From contig OY744464.1 in NCBI GenBank assembly GCA_963556145.1, positions 3,100,001-3,164,000 on the forward strand: a stretch of DNA of 64,000 nt, written 5' to 3'. Position 1 is the first letter of the stretch; every line of letters starts with the position of its first letter. The stretch is from Hygrocybe punicea. Taxonomy: Eukaryota; Basidiomycota; Agaricomycetes; Agaricales; Hygrophoraceae. Below the pieces are notes generated by a model. That model searched no databases. It worked only from the letters and a program-made list of their open reading frames with translations, and was not told the origin of the DNA. The translations under genes and the position numbers were made by a program. Positions 45,121-56,587 of the stretch are shown piece after piece.

Positions 45121-47210
45121 CAGTAGACCCAGTTGTTTTGGTTAACCCAATCGCAGTTAGAGCTGCGATTGGTAGGTACACATAGCGCAGTTATTGCTGC
45201 GGGGGTAGGTTGACCCAAATGACAGCTCTTGCTGTAGAAATGTGTTGGGGTAGGTTGATCCAGGTACAGCTCTTCCTGGTAAATGGCTGCAGGGTAGGTC
45301 AACCTGCTATCAGCTCTGCCATGTAGTGGGTTAACCTGGAGCAGCTATTGCTGGATACATGGGTTGACCCAGGGCCAGCAGTTCTTGCAATGTAGGTTGA
45401 CCTGGCTCCAGCTATTGCTGCAGGATCAGGTTACCCGGGTCACAGCTCTTGCTGCAGCACCAGGTTGACCAGGGTCCAGCTATTGCTGGAGCACTGGGTT
45501 GACCTGGGTCCAGCTATTGCTGTGGGGTAGGTTGACCTGGCTCCAGCTGTTGCTGTGGGGTAGATTGACTTGGCTCCAGGGATTGCTGCAGGATCGGGTT
45601 GACCAAGTTGCAGCTCTTGCTGCAGCACCGGGTTGACCTGGGTCCAGCTCCTGCTGCGGGGTAGGTTGACCTGGCTCCAGCTATTGGTGCAGGATCAGGT
45701 TGACCAGGTCGCAGCTCTTGCTGCAGCACCAGGTTGACCTGGGTCCAGCAATTGCTGCGGGGAAGGTTGACCTGGGTCCAGCTCTTGCTGCAAGATTGGG
45801 TTGACCGAGGGCCAGCCACTGCTGCAATGTGGGTGCATGTTGGTCCACAGGATTCAGCCACATCCCTGTCTGCCGGCACATATTTAATGTTGACAACACT
45901 GATGGCGCTCACACCAGCTGAAGCCATTGTTTGTTGAGAAACTGCCATTTCAATAATCAGAATCTCTCTGTCTGTACATCACATATATGTCCCATGTAAT
46001 ATAATTTGAAATTCAATTACTACATGCACAGGCAATAGCAACAATACAAAATTCTTCTTTTGCAACTGCCCAATATCTCATCCTTAGCCTCAGCTTGTAC
46101 AGACACTCATTATGCCCAATCACAATCTTTACCAACCTCGGAACCCACCCCACTTGGAATATTGTGCTTTTTATTTAATCTTACTCAATTCCCAATTTGA
46201 ATCTATATCACCTCATTACTCCTTAAAATGGAAATCTAAATTTAATGACTATTCTATCCAGATACATAATTAAACTACCAAGGGCAGGAGGCAGGTGGGA
46301 GGAAGGTAGGTGGGTGTGGAGTGGGAGGAAGGTGGCAGTGGAAGTGGGAGGTGGGTGTGGGTGTGGGTGGGAATGGGACAAGGTGTAAGGAGGGAGGGGA
46401 GGAGGGAAGGGCAGCAGGGAGAGGGAGAGGGAGAGGGAGAGAGAGGGAAAGAGAGAGGGAGAGGCAGAGGCAGAGGCAGAGGCAGAGGCAGAGGCAGAGG
46501 CAGAGGGAGAGGAGAGGCAGGGGCAGAGGGAGAGGGAGAGGGAGAGGGAGAGGGAGAGGGAGAGGGAGAGGGAGAGGGAGAGGGAGTGGGAGTGGGAGAG
46601 GGAGAGGGAGAGGGAGAGGGAGAGGGAGAGGGAGAGGGAGAGGGAGTGGGAGTGGGAGGAGTGGGAGGATGGGTGGGATGTACATACCTCTGTCGTTCCC
46701 ATTGTCCTCGCCCTCGTCGTCTGCGTCTCTGCCGTCCTTGTCCTTGTCGTCTTCGTCTTCCCCTCCGCCGTCCTCGTCTTCGTCGTCTTCGTCTGCATCT
46801 CCGCCGTCCTTGTCCTTGTTGTCTTCGTCTTCCCCTCCGCCGTCCTCGTCCTCACCCTCGTCGTCTGCATCTCCGCCGTCCTCATCCTCGCCCTCGTCGT
46901 CTGCGTCTCCGCCGTCCTCGTCCTCGTTGTCTGCGTCTCCGCCGTCCTCGTCCTCATTGTCTTCATCTTCCCCTCCGCCATCCTCGTCTTCATCGTCTTC
47001 GTCTGCGTCTCCGCTGTCGTCGTCCCCGCTGTCCCCGTCCCTGTCGTTCCCGTTCCCATCGTTCTCGTTGTCGTCATGGTCGTCGTTGTCATCACCATCC
47101 GCGTCTCCATCCCTGTCCTCGTCCTCATCGTCCCCTGGATGGTTTTCGTCATCCCCCTGACGGTCGTCGTCATCTCCGTCCCCGTCGTCGTCCCCTGGCT
47201 GGCCGTCTGC
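45121..47210. repeat. Left arm of element E
   Basis: Includes the terminal repeat, GGTTGACC-rich tandem units (about 45290-45830), an AT-rich segment shared with 49340-49680, a (GGGAGA)n tract (46420-46660) and a GAC/GAG-codon-rich region. About 450 bp longer than the right arm because of repeat-number differences. Confidence 0.85.
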
Positions 47211-47360
47211 GTCCTCGTGGTCTCTGTCCTCGTCGTTGCCACTGTGGTTGTCTCGGCAATCTGTCCTGGCCGGGAGCATCCTCGTACCCGGCCTCGCGGC
47301 CTCGTTTACACCATCCTCGAGGTGGCCGTTTTCGTCCGCTTCCATTCTGTTTGCTGGCAC
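46275..47360 (-). other. Acidic-repeat reading frame in element E
   Basis: An open frame of 361 codons starts MPANRMEADENGHLED, becomes almost pure Asp/Glu/Gly/Asn repeats and ends in a Pro-Leu run encoded by (GGGAGA)n. Composition and overlap with equally long frames on other strands suggest it may not be a real protein. The non-repetitive start and its conservation in the opposite arm leave a small chance that an acidic protein is encoded. Confidence 0.35.
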
Positions 47361-48589
47361 GTTGTGTTCTGCTGTTGGGTGTTTGGATTCGCCTGTTTGG
47401 CGTGGGGTAGCTGCAAAAGGTCAACAATTAGCAAAGAATACAAAAAAGTTAAAGTCAGAAATTTACCTCGGGTGCTCCTCTGCACCCATCTCCCGTTGTT
47501 GACGCGTTGTTGAAAACAACAAGTCGAAGCTTGAACTCGCGCGGGAAAGCCAACCGGCAGTTGCCGCTTTCCCAAACGGGTTCAAGTTGCCAAACATGGA
47601 AGTGTGGCTGAAGCTTTTGAATCTTCTGGCATGCACAACAATGCATGCATACCCAAAGTGAGATCCTCAAAAGATGTAAATATAGTATACCTACTCTCAT
47701 GTCAATTTTTGTATTTTATTCGGCCCTGCATCAAGAGCTATTCACAATTTATTCCATTTCCTCTGCCAGAATTGGACCTTGAATGATATAACTTTGTCTT
47801 AAAAATCTGAAATTAATCTAATGAGTACTTATTCAAGTACTCATTGTTGTACACATAAGTGCCTGGTTGTTGGTGGACCCGGACCTATGTTGCAGCGAGC
47901 AAATGCACAGAATTTTGCATTGTGGCTGACCCATCAACCGAAGTCCAAACTGCTGCTTTACTTTGAACCTGTCGTTTCTTGGCTACAACACATGTCTGGG
48001 ACACCACCAAGTACCAGGCACTGATTATCAATACAATAGATACTTTACATAGTAGTTTCACGATTATTCTCATATTTTTCAGAGCAATATTGGTAAAGTT
48101 GCACTTTAAGGGTCTGAATTTGGCAGGGAGGTATTAATGAATCATGGATATCTATCTATGTAGGCCACAATAAAATACAAAATTTGGGGAGGATGTAGTT
48201 AGAGGCTAATTCTATCCCTACATAGTCTTAAATGTGTTACACAGTTGTTGTGCTCCATGCAATTACACTGAGAAAAGTAAGATCTTGGTGACATATAAGG
48301 CAATTCGCACCCGTTTGGGCAATCGGCAACCTCCGGCGTGGGTTCGAATCGTCGCGTAGTCCACGATGCGTCCACGAGAATGACGACAGCAACAACATCA
48401 AGTAGAAGGTAAGTACAATTCTCAAAACTTACTATCTATTACTATGCTAACTCATAATGTTATTTTTATGTAGAAGTTGCTCACTGCCATGCCGGGAATG
48501 CCCTGCAACAGGCCACGTCACGTCAAAATCCAACTCAAGGGCCGAAACGACGGATAGCAGGCAACGACGACGACAAAGACGACAAGCGC
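47211..48589. other. Loop region of element E
   Basis: Sequence between the arms. No supported gene. It includes GGTTCGAATC near 48340, a tRNA B-box-like word without a foldable tRNA around it. Confidence 0.5.
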
Positions 48590-50231
48590 AGAGATGGCCA
48601 GCCAGGTGACGACAACGGGACGGAGAGGGATAGCGACGGGACGACAGGACGACGGAGACGACGACGACCGTCAGAGGGATGATGAGGATGAGGACGAGGA
48701 TGGGGACGGAGACGCGGATGGCGATGACAACGACGACCATGACGACAACGAGAACGGGAATGACAGGGACAGGGACGGCGGGGACGACGACGGCAGAGAC
48801 GCAGACGAAGACGACGAAGACGAGGACGGCGGAGGGGAAGACGAAGACGACAAGGACAAGGACGGCAGAGACGCAGACGACGAGGGCGAGGACAATGGGA
48901 ACGACAGAGGTATGTACATCCCACCCATCCTCCCACTCCTCCCACTCCCACTCCCTCTCCCTCTCCCTCTCCCTCTCCCTCTCCCTCTCCCTCTCCCTCT
49001 CCCTCTCCCTCTCCCTCTCCCTCTCCCTCTCCCTCTCCCTCTCCCTCTCCCTCTCCCTCTCCCTCTCCCTCTCCCTCTCCCTCTCCCTCTCCCTCTGCCC
49101 CTGCCTCTCCTCTCCCTCTGCCTCTCCCTCTGCCTCTGCCTCTGCCTCTGCCTCTGCCTCTCCCTCTCTCTTTCCCTCTCTCTCCCTCTCCCTCTCCCTC
49201 TCCCTGCTGCCCTTCCCTCCTCCCCTCCCTCCTTACACCTTGTCCCATTCCCACCCACACCCACACCCACCTCCCACTTCCACTGCCACCTTCCTCCCAC
49301 TCCACACCCACCTACCTTCCTCCCACCTGCCTCCTGCCCTTGGTAGTTTAATTATGTATCTGGATAGAATAGTCATTAAATTTAGATTTCCATTTTAAGG
49401 AGTAATGAGGTGATATAGATTCAAATTGGGAATTGAGTAAGATTAAATAAAAAGCACAATATTCCAAGTGGGGTGGGTTCCGAGGTTGGTAAAGATTGTG
49501 ATTGGGCATAATGAGTGTCTGTACAAGCTGAGGCTAAGGATGAGATATTGGGCAGTTGCAAAAGAAGAATTTTGTATTGTTGCTATTGCCTGTGCATGTA
49601 GTAATTGAATTTCAAATTATATTACATGGGACATATATGTGATGTACAGACAGAGAGATTCTGATTATTGAAATGGCAGTTTCTCAACAAACAATGGCTT
49701 CAGCTGGTGTGAGCGCCATCAGTGTTGTCAACATTAAATATGTGCCGGCAGACAGGGATGTGGCTGAATCCTGTGGACCAACATGCACCCACATTGCAGC
49801 AGTGGCTGGCCCTCGGTCAACCCAATCTTGCAGCAAGAGCTGGACCCAGGTCAACCTTCCCCACAGCAATTGCTGGACCCAGGTCAACCTGGTGCTGCAG
49901 CAAGAGCTGCGACCTGGTCAACCCGATCCTGCAGCAATAGCTGGAGCCAGGTCAACCTACATTGCAAGAACTGCTGGCCCTGGGTCAACCCATGTATCCA
50001 GCAATAGCTGCTCCAGGTTAACCCACTACATGGCAGAGCTGATAGCAGGTTGACCTACCCTGCAGCCATTTACCAGGAAGAGCTGTACCTGGGTCAACCT
50101 ACCCCAACACATTCCCACAGCAAGAGCTGTCATTTGGGTCAACCTACCCCCGCAGCAATAACTGCACTATGTGTACCTACCAATCGCAGCTCTAACTGTG
50201 ATTGGGTTAACCAAAACGACTGGGTCTACTG
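48590..50231. repeat. Right arm of element E
   Basis: Inverted copy of the left arm. A pure (CCCTCT)n tract spans about 48950-49095, longer and cleaner than in the left arm. Confidence 0.85.
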
Positions 50232-50686
50232 CTCAGACTCCCCCTTTCCCACGCTGCCTATAGCAAATGTAGTTACGGTGTCATGCCCTGTTTAGCATTG
50301 AGAATGTACATATATTTAATAATACATCATGTCTAAAAGAATGAGCCTAAAAGAGGGAGGGGAAGAGGAGAACGCGTTGCTGTCGTCAGTGGCAACGAGC
50401 GCGAGACCCTGATGCAACGGGTGGGACCCTAATGATGACAGGCGGGACCCTGACGACGGCTAAGGCCAGCGTTCCTGACGTTCCAGCTGTCCTGATAAGG
50501 TTATTGCCTGTATATAGTACTGGTATCTATATATGGTACTGGTAGCTACGACGATTCTAAGTTATTTCAGGCTTTGGGACACGATTTATGGCTGGAAGGG
50601 ATTTTAGCAAAGTAGAGCCTAACGATAGTGGCTGAGACTCATGATCAGCCACTATCGTTAGGCTCTTATCGTGGGAAGGTCAGGTG
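50232..50686. repeat. Right inverted arm of element D, outer part
   Basis: Reverse complement of about 34271-34726, including the subterminal hairpin at about 50613-50668 and the terminal CACCTGACC. Confidence 0.88.
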
Positions 50687-53400
50687 CATGCGCCATTACC
50701 TTTGTCCACCCCTTCGCGTCTCCATTTTATTTCACTAATCCATCCCCCCCACACTCGTTTTACGACCCCAATGCACTCGGAAACTCACGCCCCACTGAAT
50801 CCGGTTGAAAATCTGCACCTGGAAAGCCCCAAAACGGCCCCAACGAGCACCTCCAACAGGGAATGCCACTCACGCATCGTTCACAAAACACAGAAGAAAT
50901 AAGCAACAAAGCAGATGGAAAACATGCAGCGTGCAACGGGTTTAGCCTGTGCACCCCTAGGTATGCCCGTCATTGCCATTTCCACGGTAACCGAGCAGGA
51001 AAACGCATCCACACGGCATTTTCGATGCGTCCCAGCACTCTCGCCCCCGTTTGGCCCCTGTTTGGCCACCCGTTCATGTCCACGGACTTGCTGTCATCCC
51101 CAGAGGCAAGCCTGGTGATACGCAGCGCACATCCCTAAGCACAGAAACCCTCTATTGGACCTATTCTAGCCTCGACATGCTGCGATTATGCTGTAATTCA
51201 TTGCGAAACATCCCAATTTATATGTATCTCCATTGCGATGCGACTGCGATATGCACACGATACGGGCGATAATTTGACATTATGGCGATTTTCTTCGGAG
51301 CGCTTCGGCCCCCTTCAGAAACATATTTCGAGCCTCTCCGACATCATCCACACTTATACCATTCACCCTATTCCATTCCGATTCCGTTCCGGTTCCAGGG
51401 AAGTCTTTATGTGACATGTTTCACTTATTTCAAACATTATAGCTCCTATCCTCTAGATATTTTGGAAATTGCTTCGCATGGTGCTATACCCTTTGTTTCA
51501 GTTCCATTTCATCCCTATTGCACCATAGTTCCATCGCACACCGTCTATTTGTCTTGCCTTCTTCACCCTTTATTGTCCTAACAACCAACTTCGCATAAAT
51601 ACCCCCTATAGTTTACATACTAGAGAGACGTCTTTTATACCCCCGATTCCAGTCTATCATATCACCTTTTTACTGCGCCGTCCATGCGATAGCTCCGCTG
51701 TACTCTATTAAACTTTGCGTTCCTTCTATAAAGTGCTACATATACACCGAAAACATCGCCGACTGTTTCGCACACGCTGCGCACATCGCACACATCGCGC
51801 ACATCGGAAACATCATCGCCACTATCCAGAGCACCTCTGAGTATTTTTACTAACCTTTTGGATTGAGATTGAACCCCTCAGAATTCATACAGCACTGTGG
51901 TAGAGTTGGTATTTGATTCCGTTCACATTACCGCAGTGCACCCTTTTCACCGGTCCCGTCCCCAAGCTTTAAACCGAAGCAGTCCATAGAAAAACGCGTC
52001 CGTGCGTGCCCAACTCCGTTTTTGAGGCAGCCCAGCACACCCCCCTCCATCTCGCCCCCGTTTTGCCTGCCCTTCACGTCTACGGCCTCACCGTCGTCCC
52101 CAGATACAATCCCTAGGGTGGGACATGGGTAACCCGCGGGTTTTTGATCCTGCAATTTGTTTTGAAGTTTATAGGCTCAATTTACATGTATTCACTTTGT
52201 GGTATAGGGAGAAAAAGTCCGTTTTATGTTAAATAAGATGGCTGCAAAGTGTTGGATATAATTGTGCATTATAAAAGGCACTATTGTGCACACAATGCTA
52301 TTGGTTTAACGGGTTTAAACCCCCGGGTATAATGTATGCAAAAACACGGACATGGCAGGGGGTGAATTTTTCATTTGAGTCTATATGCGATATTTTACGG
52401 GTTTTATCTATTGGATACAGTGTGGATAATGAAGGAAATGATGGACACAGGTTTGCCAAGGATTTTCAAGACCCATTACCCACCCAAAGTCCAAGTAATT
52501 CCAACAATATTAGTATTTTGTTTCACACATAAATGCCCAAACCCTTGTCTTACCCTAACAATCCCAAGCCCCTCCCCATCGCTTGATCCCATGCAGTTCC
52601 CGGAAAACCACGTCAACGCTCAACAAACCCTGTTCTCAACCAATCCCATCGTGTTCCCCCTCATTTCGCGCCCGTTTCGGCTCCCATCTCCGCGTACGCA
52701 CTCACCGTCGTCCCCAGATGTGAACCGTCGCAGGTCCCCACTATTCGAGCCCACGCAGTCCCCCAAAAGGCCTTTTTCGAGGTGTCTTGATGCATCTCCC
52801 ATTTCGCGCCCAAATGACCCCCCCGTCCACGTCCACACCCTCTCCGTCGTCCCCAGAGGCGATCCGTGACACACTGTCCATGCCTATGCCCATGCTGGCC
52901 CCAGCAAAACACATCCAAGTGTATATCAACACGTCCCCCCTTGTTTCGCACCAGAATCGCCCCCTGTCCACACCCACACACTCAATGTCGTCCCCAGAAG
53001 CAGACCATGCCACGCCTGCACCGTCTGAGCCTGCGCCAGCCCCAGGAAAACACGTCCGCACATGTATTGACGCATCTGCCCCTGTTTCCCCTCCGTTTGG
53101 TCCATCGTCCTTGCCTACGCCCATTTCATCGTCCCCAGAAGTTAGTCATCATGTACGCTCCATGTCTGCGTGCCAGCTGTCCCCTAAAACACCGTTTCCA
53201 CCGCCTCCTTCACGTCCCTATCGGCCTCCAGCTGTGTTCTCCCCCGTGTCACCCCCGTTTCGCCTGCCACCCACGTCTACACCCTCAACCGTCATCCCCG
53301 GATACAAGCCACGACACAAACCCATTGTTTGCGTCCACGCTGTAGTGGCGAGGTCGGGGTGGCTGCGGAACTGTAATCCTAGCCTGGGGTAGTCAGCGTA
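50687..53400 (+). pseudogene. Decayed relative of the LTR-element internal region
   Basis: The start (50690-51120) parallels 54655-54970, for example CCTGGAAAGCCCCAAAACGG against CCCGGAAAGCCCCAGAACGG. From about 52540 to 53350 there are Pro/Ser repeats of the same type (SPEA..., PVSPPFGP...). Frames are broken. The stretch 51130-52540 between them shows no gene. It looks like an older, degraded copy into which element D inserted at its left edge. Confidence 0.6.
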
Positions 53401-53999
53401 GAAGTGACTGGGAATAGTTAGCAAGCTTCAGATAGATAATAAAAGGACTAATGGTAATAAGCCGCCGACTAAAACTACTAAAATCTAACGATACCGACGT
53501 ATACCAATGAGGCCGACGATGTCGGGTATGGCGGGTCGGGTGTCGGGTGTCGAGCAGTATAACGACAAAGACGGTAGAAGGACGGGATGAGTGTCAAGCA
53601 AACCGATGAGTTAAAAGAGTAAGTGATTTTGGTAGGAGATGGATTCTGAGTGGGAGAAAGCAGGGGAACTGGTTTCTTATTCAGAGATGGCGCTTGGGCA
53701 CCATTTTTATACTACAAATTTCTGTACCTAGATTCAGACGAGAGTCCTCGGCCGATGAGAGAAAACAAAGGAGAATAAAAATGGAGAAGTAGGAAGAGGG
53801 TTGTGAGGCGACCATGACAGGGAAAATGGGTGGAAGATATAAAAACCCATAAAAGATGTAATATACTTTACTATATCTCCATAAGGGAGACGCTAGGCGC
53901 AAATAAGGCAAGTCCGATGTCGGGATCCCAGTCCGATGAGATCTATCTTTGATATTTGAAGTTCCGTGAGTTTAGGAGGTGGACCGACCAGGTATGTGA
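53401..53999. other. Non-coding stretch, possible old LTR remnant
   Basis: No gene. A TATA-like TTTTTATACTAC near 53704 and GGGGAACTGGTTTC near 53665 resemble promoter parts of LTRs, but no matching partner copy was found. Confidence 0.35.
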
Positions 54000-54003
54000 G
54001 CGG

Positions 54004-54185
54004 TGTAGAGACATATATATCTCTGGGTACGTATTCACTCATTTTACCATATTCCCTATTTGTTCTATTATTTGTATGTAGTGGCTGTTGTAAATAGTCA
54101 CAAACAAGAAGAGTTTTGGGTTTCTATCCCATTGACAACGAACTCGCACATCGAATCCGCGCCTACCCAGGCCGCGTTCACCACA
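54004..54185 (+). repeat. LTR copy 1 (extra tandem copy)
   Basis: Starts TGTAGAGACATATATATCTC, ends CACCACA. Slightly diverged from the other two. Confidence 0.75.
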
Positions 54186-54189
54186 GCGG

Positions 54190-54368
54190 TGTAGAGACAT
54201 ATATATCTCTGAGTACGTATTCACTCATTTTACCATATTTCCTATTTGTTCTATTTGTATGTAGTGGCTGTTGTAAATAGTCACAAACAAGAAGAGTTTT
54301 GGGTTTTCACCCCACTGACAACGGACTTGCACAACGATTCCGCGCCTACCCAGGCTGCGATCACCACA
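54190..54368 (+). repeat. LTR copy 2 (5' LTR)
   Basis: 179 bp; nearly identical to 56409-56587. Confidence 0.78.
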
Positions 54369-54545
54369 TCTGGAGCCCACCGCGAGGACTGTCAAGCTTT
54401 TCCTCAACTTTTCCCTCTTTGACTTTGCCATTTTGGCACCTTTCTCTCTTTCTGGCAGCAACAGCGCCCCATAGTCAACAGCGCCCCATATTCGGCAGCA
54501 TTTCACGCACCTCCAGTCTCCCACCAGCTCCTACACCCATTTCTG

Positions 54546-56264
54546 ATGTTTTCAACACCTTCGTATTGTTTCTTCGTACCAGTTGCGCCCCCTGGGCTGC
54601 AGAACTCGGCTTTTTGGCCTTTTTGTCACGGCATCACAGCCACATCACACGGTGTTCAATACACCCCCCCCTCCACATTTCCCTTTTATTTCAGTACTCC
54701 CGCCCCCCACACTCATCTCAACACATCCAACGGACTCGGAAGACGACCCCCGACAGATCCCGCTCGAAAAACCGCGCCCGGAAAGCCCCAGAACGGCCGC
54801 AACGAACCCATCCAACATGGAGCGCGCCTCACGCATCAAACGAGTAACGGAGACCCGGTAGTCGAAGGAAAGCGCGCGCATTGCAATGGCTGTTGCATGT
54901 GCAGTCCCAGGTACGCCCCTCTTCGCCGTTTCCGTGGTTCCCGTGCAGGAAAACGCGTCCGCGCGCGCCAACGCAATGTTAACACGCGTATCGACATGTC
55001 CCCCCTCGTTTCACACCCGAGTCGCCCCCCGTTTGCGCCTACAGACACGCTGTCGTCCCCAGAGATGAACCATGATGCACCCCTACCGTCTGCACCCTCA
55101 TCAGCCTCAGGACAACGCGCCCACACACCCCAACGTGTCGAAAACATGCGTATCAACGCATCCCCCCTCGTTTCTGGCTCAAATCACCCCCCGTTCGCAT
55201 CTACGGACTCGCCGTCGTCCCCGGATGCAAGTCACGACCTACGCCCACCGTCTGCACTCATACCATCCCCAGGAAAACGTGTCCCCGCGCGCCCAAGGCC
55301 GTGTTCCACGCGTCTCAGCGTGTCTGCCTCCGTTTCACCCCCGTTTCGCCCCACGTTCACGTCTACAGCCTCGCCGTCGTCCCCAGAAACGAACCGTGAC
55401 ACGCTCCCGCCGTCTGTCCCCGCGGCGTCACCAGAAAGCCCCACCTACACCCAACAGACGCCGTCTTCGACGCGTATCAACGCATCCGCCCCCGTTTCCG
55501 TCTCGTTTCGCCCACCGTCTGCACCTACGCTCTCGCCGTCACCCTCAGACGTGAACTGTGACGCGCCCTCGCCGTTTGACCCCACGCCGTCGCCAGAAAA
55601 ATGCGTCTGCGCGCATATCGACACATCCACCCCCGTTCCGCTCTCATTTCGACCCCCGGCAGCCATGTACCACCGCCAGGACCCCCATATCGCCCTCCGT
55701 GACACCGTACAAGCCGCCCCTGCTGCGTTCGAGCCCCCAACGCCGTCCCACATCGCCCCACCATTGGCCCCTGCGTTCCATCATCCAGGACCAATGCCGG
55801 ACACACAGACCAGCCCCTACGCCCACGTTCACGTCCCAGCACCTCTGTACGGCCCCCTCCCGTCCCAAATGAGTCTGCCCCCCTCCTTCTTCGATGCCCC
55901 CAACACACCACATCACCCGCTACCCCAGTCAACCCCACACGCCCACGATCCACCCCACGGAGCCTCGCAGGCCCATTCAGTAGCCCATACCACGACCCCG
56001 CGCTTGACCCCGTCCTGCTATGCCCATGCACTGCCGCTCCATGACTTCATACCCACTACACCCTTGTCGTTATCCCCAGAAGCAGGCCAGGGCACGCTGC
56101 CAACATCCACGTTTGCCACTGACAACATACCTGCTTCGACTTTGCTTGCACTCAAGTCAGCATTGTTATCCCTCAAGGCCCTCAAGGTTCTGGAGCAAAA
56201 GTTGGTAAAGTTGGTGGATCAGTTGGAGAAGTTGGAAGACTTTGTATTGGAAGATTCGTGTTGA
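54546..56264 (+). CDS. Pro/Ser-rich repeat protein inside the LTR-flanked element
   Basis: A single open frame of 572 codons with no recognisable domain. After an N-terminal 150 residues, about five diverged units of roughly 50 residues follow. Each pairs PVSPPFRPxFTSTxSPSSP with an acidic/Asn step and PSxxPSPxK. The next 180 residues are Pro/His-rich. The last 45 residues form a leucine-rich amphipathic helix (ASTLLALKSALLSLKALKVL, then KLVKLVDQLEKLEDF) that could be a coiled coil. The start codon is uncertain. The repeats stay in frame and end in a well-formed helix, which argues for real coding. Function unknown. Confidence 0.55.
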   Translation: MFSTPSYCFFVPVAPPGLQNSAFWPFCHGITATSHGVQYTPPSTFPFYFSTPAPHTHLNTSNGLGRRPPTDPARKTAPGKPQNGRNEPIQHGARLTHQTSNGDPVVEGKRAHCNGCCMCSPRYAPLRRFRGSRAGKRVRARQRNVNTRIDMSPLVSHPSRPPFAPTDTLSSPEMNHDAPLPSAPSSASGQRAHTPQRVENMRINASPLVSGSNHPPFASTDSPSSPDASHDLRPPSALIPSPGKRVPARPRPCSTRLSVSASVSPPFRPTFTSTASPSSPETNRDTLPPSVPAASPESPTYTQQTPSSTRINASAPVSVSFRPPSAPTLSPSPSDVNCDAPSPFDPTPSPEKCVCAHIDTSTPVPLSFRPPAAMYHRQDPHIALRDTVQAAPAAFEPPTPSHIAPPLAPAFHHPGPMPDTQTSPYAHVHVPAPLYGPLPSQMSLPPSFFDAPNTPHHPLPQSTPHAHDPPHGASQAHSVAHTTTPRLTPSCYAHALPLHDFIPTTPLSLSPEAGQGTLPTSTFATDNIPASTLLALKSALLSLKALKVLEQKLVKLVDQLEKLEDFVLEDSC

Positions 56265-56408
56265 GTTGATTGGATTTTTGTTTTTGTTTTTGTTTTGTTT
56301 GTTTTGTTTTCAGTATTGTCCCTTCCCTCCCTCCCTTTTTCTTTTTCCTATTTCTTTCTCCCTTGCCTTGTGAGACTGGGGACAGTCTCTATTTGTGTCC
56401 CTACTGGA

Positions 56409-56587
56409 TGTAGAGACATATATATCTCTGAGTACATATTCACTCATTTTACCATATTTCCTATTTGTTCTATTTGTATGTAGTGGCTGTTGTAAATAGT
56501 CACAAACAAGAAGAGTTTTGGGTTTTCACCCCACTGACAACGGACTTGCACAATGATTCCGTGCCTACCCAGGCTGCAATCACCACA
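56409..56587 (+). repeat. LTR copy 3 (3' LTR)
   Basis: 179 bp, starts TGTAGAGACATATATATCTC, ends CACCACA, followed by GCGG. Confidence 0.78.

Larger units (their letters stand above)
45121..50231. mobile_element. Element E: 5.1-kb near-palindromic foldback element
   Basis: Ends are CAGTAGACCCAGT and ACTGGGTCTACTG. The 7-bp duplication CTCAGAC flanks it (45114-45120 and 50232-50238). The intact sequence in the left arm of element D (CTCAGACTCCCC, complement near 34715-34726) shows the empty site. Almost the whole element is an inverted repeat: about 45121-47210 against 48590-50231, with a 1.4-kb loop. Subterminal arrays of GGTTGACC / CAGCTATTGCTG units and long (GGGAGA)n tracts fill the arms. 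No transposase is seen. Confidence 0.88.
34271..50686. mobile_element. Element D: giant KDZ transposon with 1.5-kb inverted arms
   Basis: It begins CACCTGACCTTCCCAC and ends with the complement. The left arm (34271 to about 35772) recurs inverted as 43930-45120 plus 50232-50686; element E splits the right arm. The interior holds a KDZ transposase pseudogene and two companion genes. No target-site duplication is visible (flanks TTCAAAT and CATGCGC). Near each tip is a hairpin with 22-bp arms, starting AGAGCCTAACGATAGTGGCT. Confidence 0.88.
54004..56587 (+). mobile_element. LTR-flanked element without polymerase (plus one extra LTR)
   Basis: Three direct copies of a TG...CA repeat: 54004-54185, 54190-54368 and 56409-56587. 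The word GCGG occurs before the first (54000-54003), between the first two (54186-54189) and after the last (56588-56591). This suits a 4-5 bp target duplication plus a tandem LTR. After the second LTR is TGGAGCCCACCGCGAGGA, a possible tRNA primer site. The interior encodes only a Pro/Ser-rich protein and no gag or pol motifs, so the element would depend on another retrotransposon. Confidence 0.7.

Noticed and set aside
46310..47410. Long Gly/Arg- and Ser/Pro-rich plus-strand frames across element E's left arm
   Set aside because: (GGGAGA)n and GTC-rich repeats stay open in several frames on both strands; composition alone explains them.
48301..48370. Possible tRNA gene around GGTTCGAATC
   Set aside because: The T-stem cannot pair and no A box or acceptor stem fits; treated as a chance B-box-like word.
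48594..49398. Acidic and Pro-Leu frames in the right arm of element E
   Set aside because: Mirror image of the left-arm frames, truncated and dominated by a hexanucleotide repeat.
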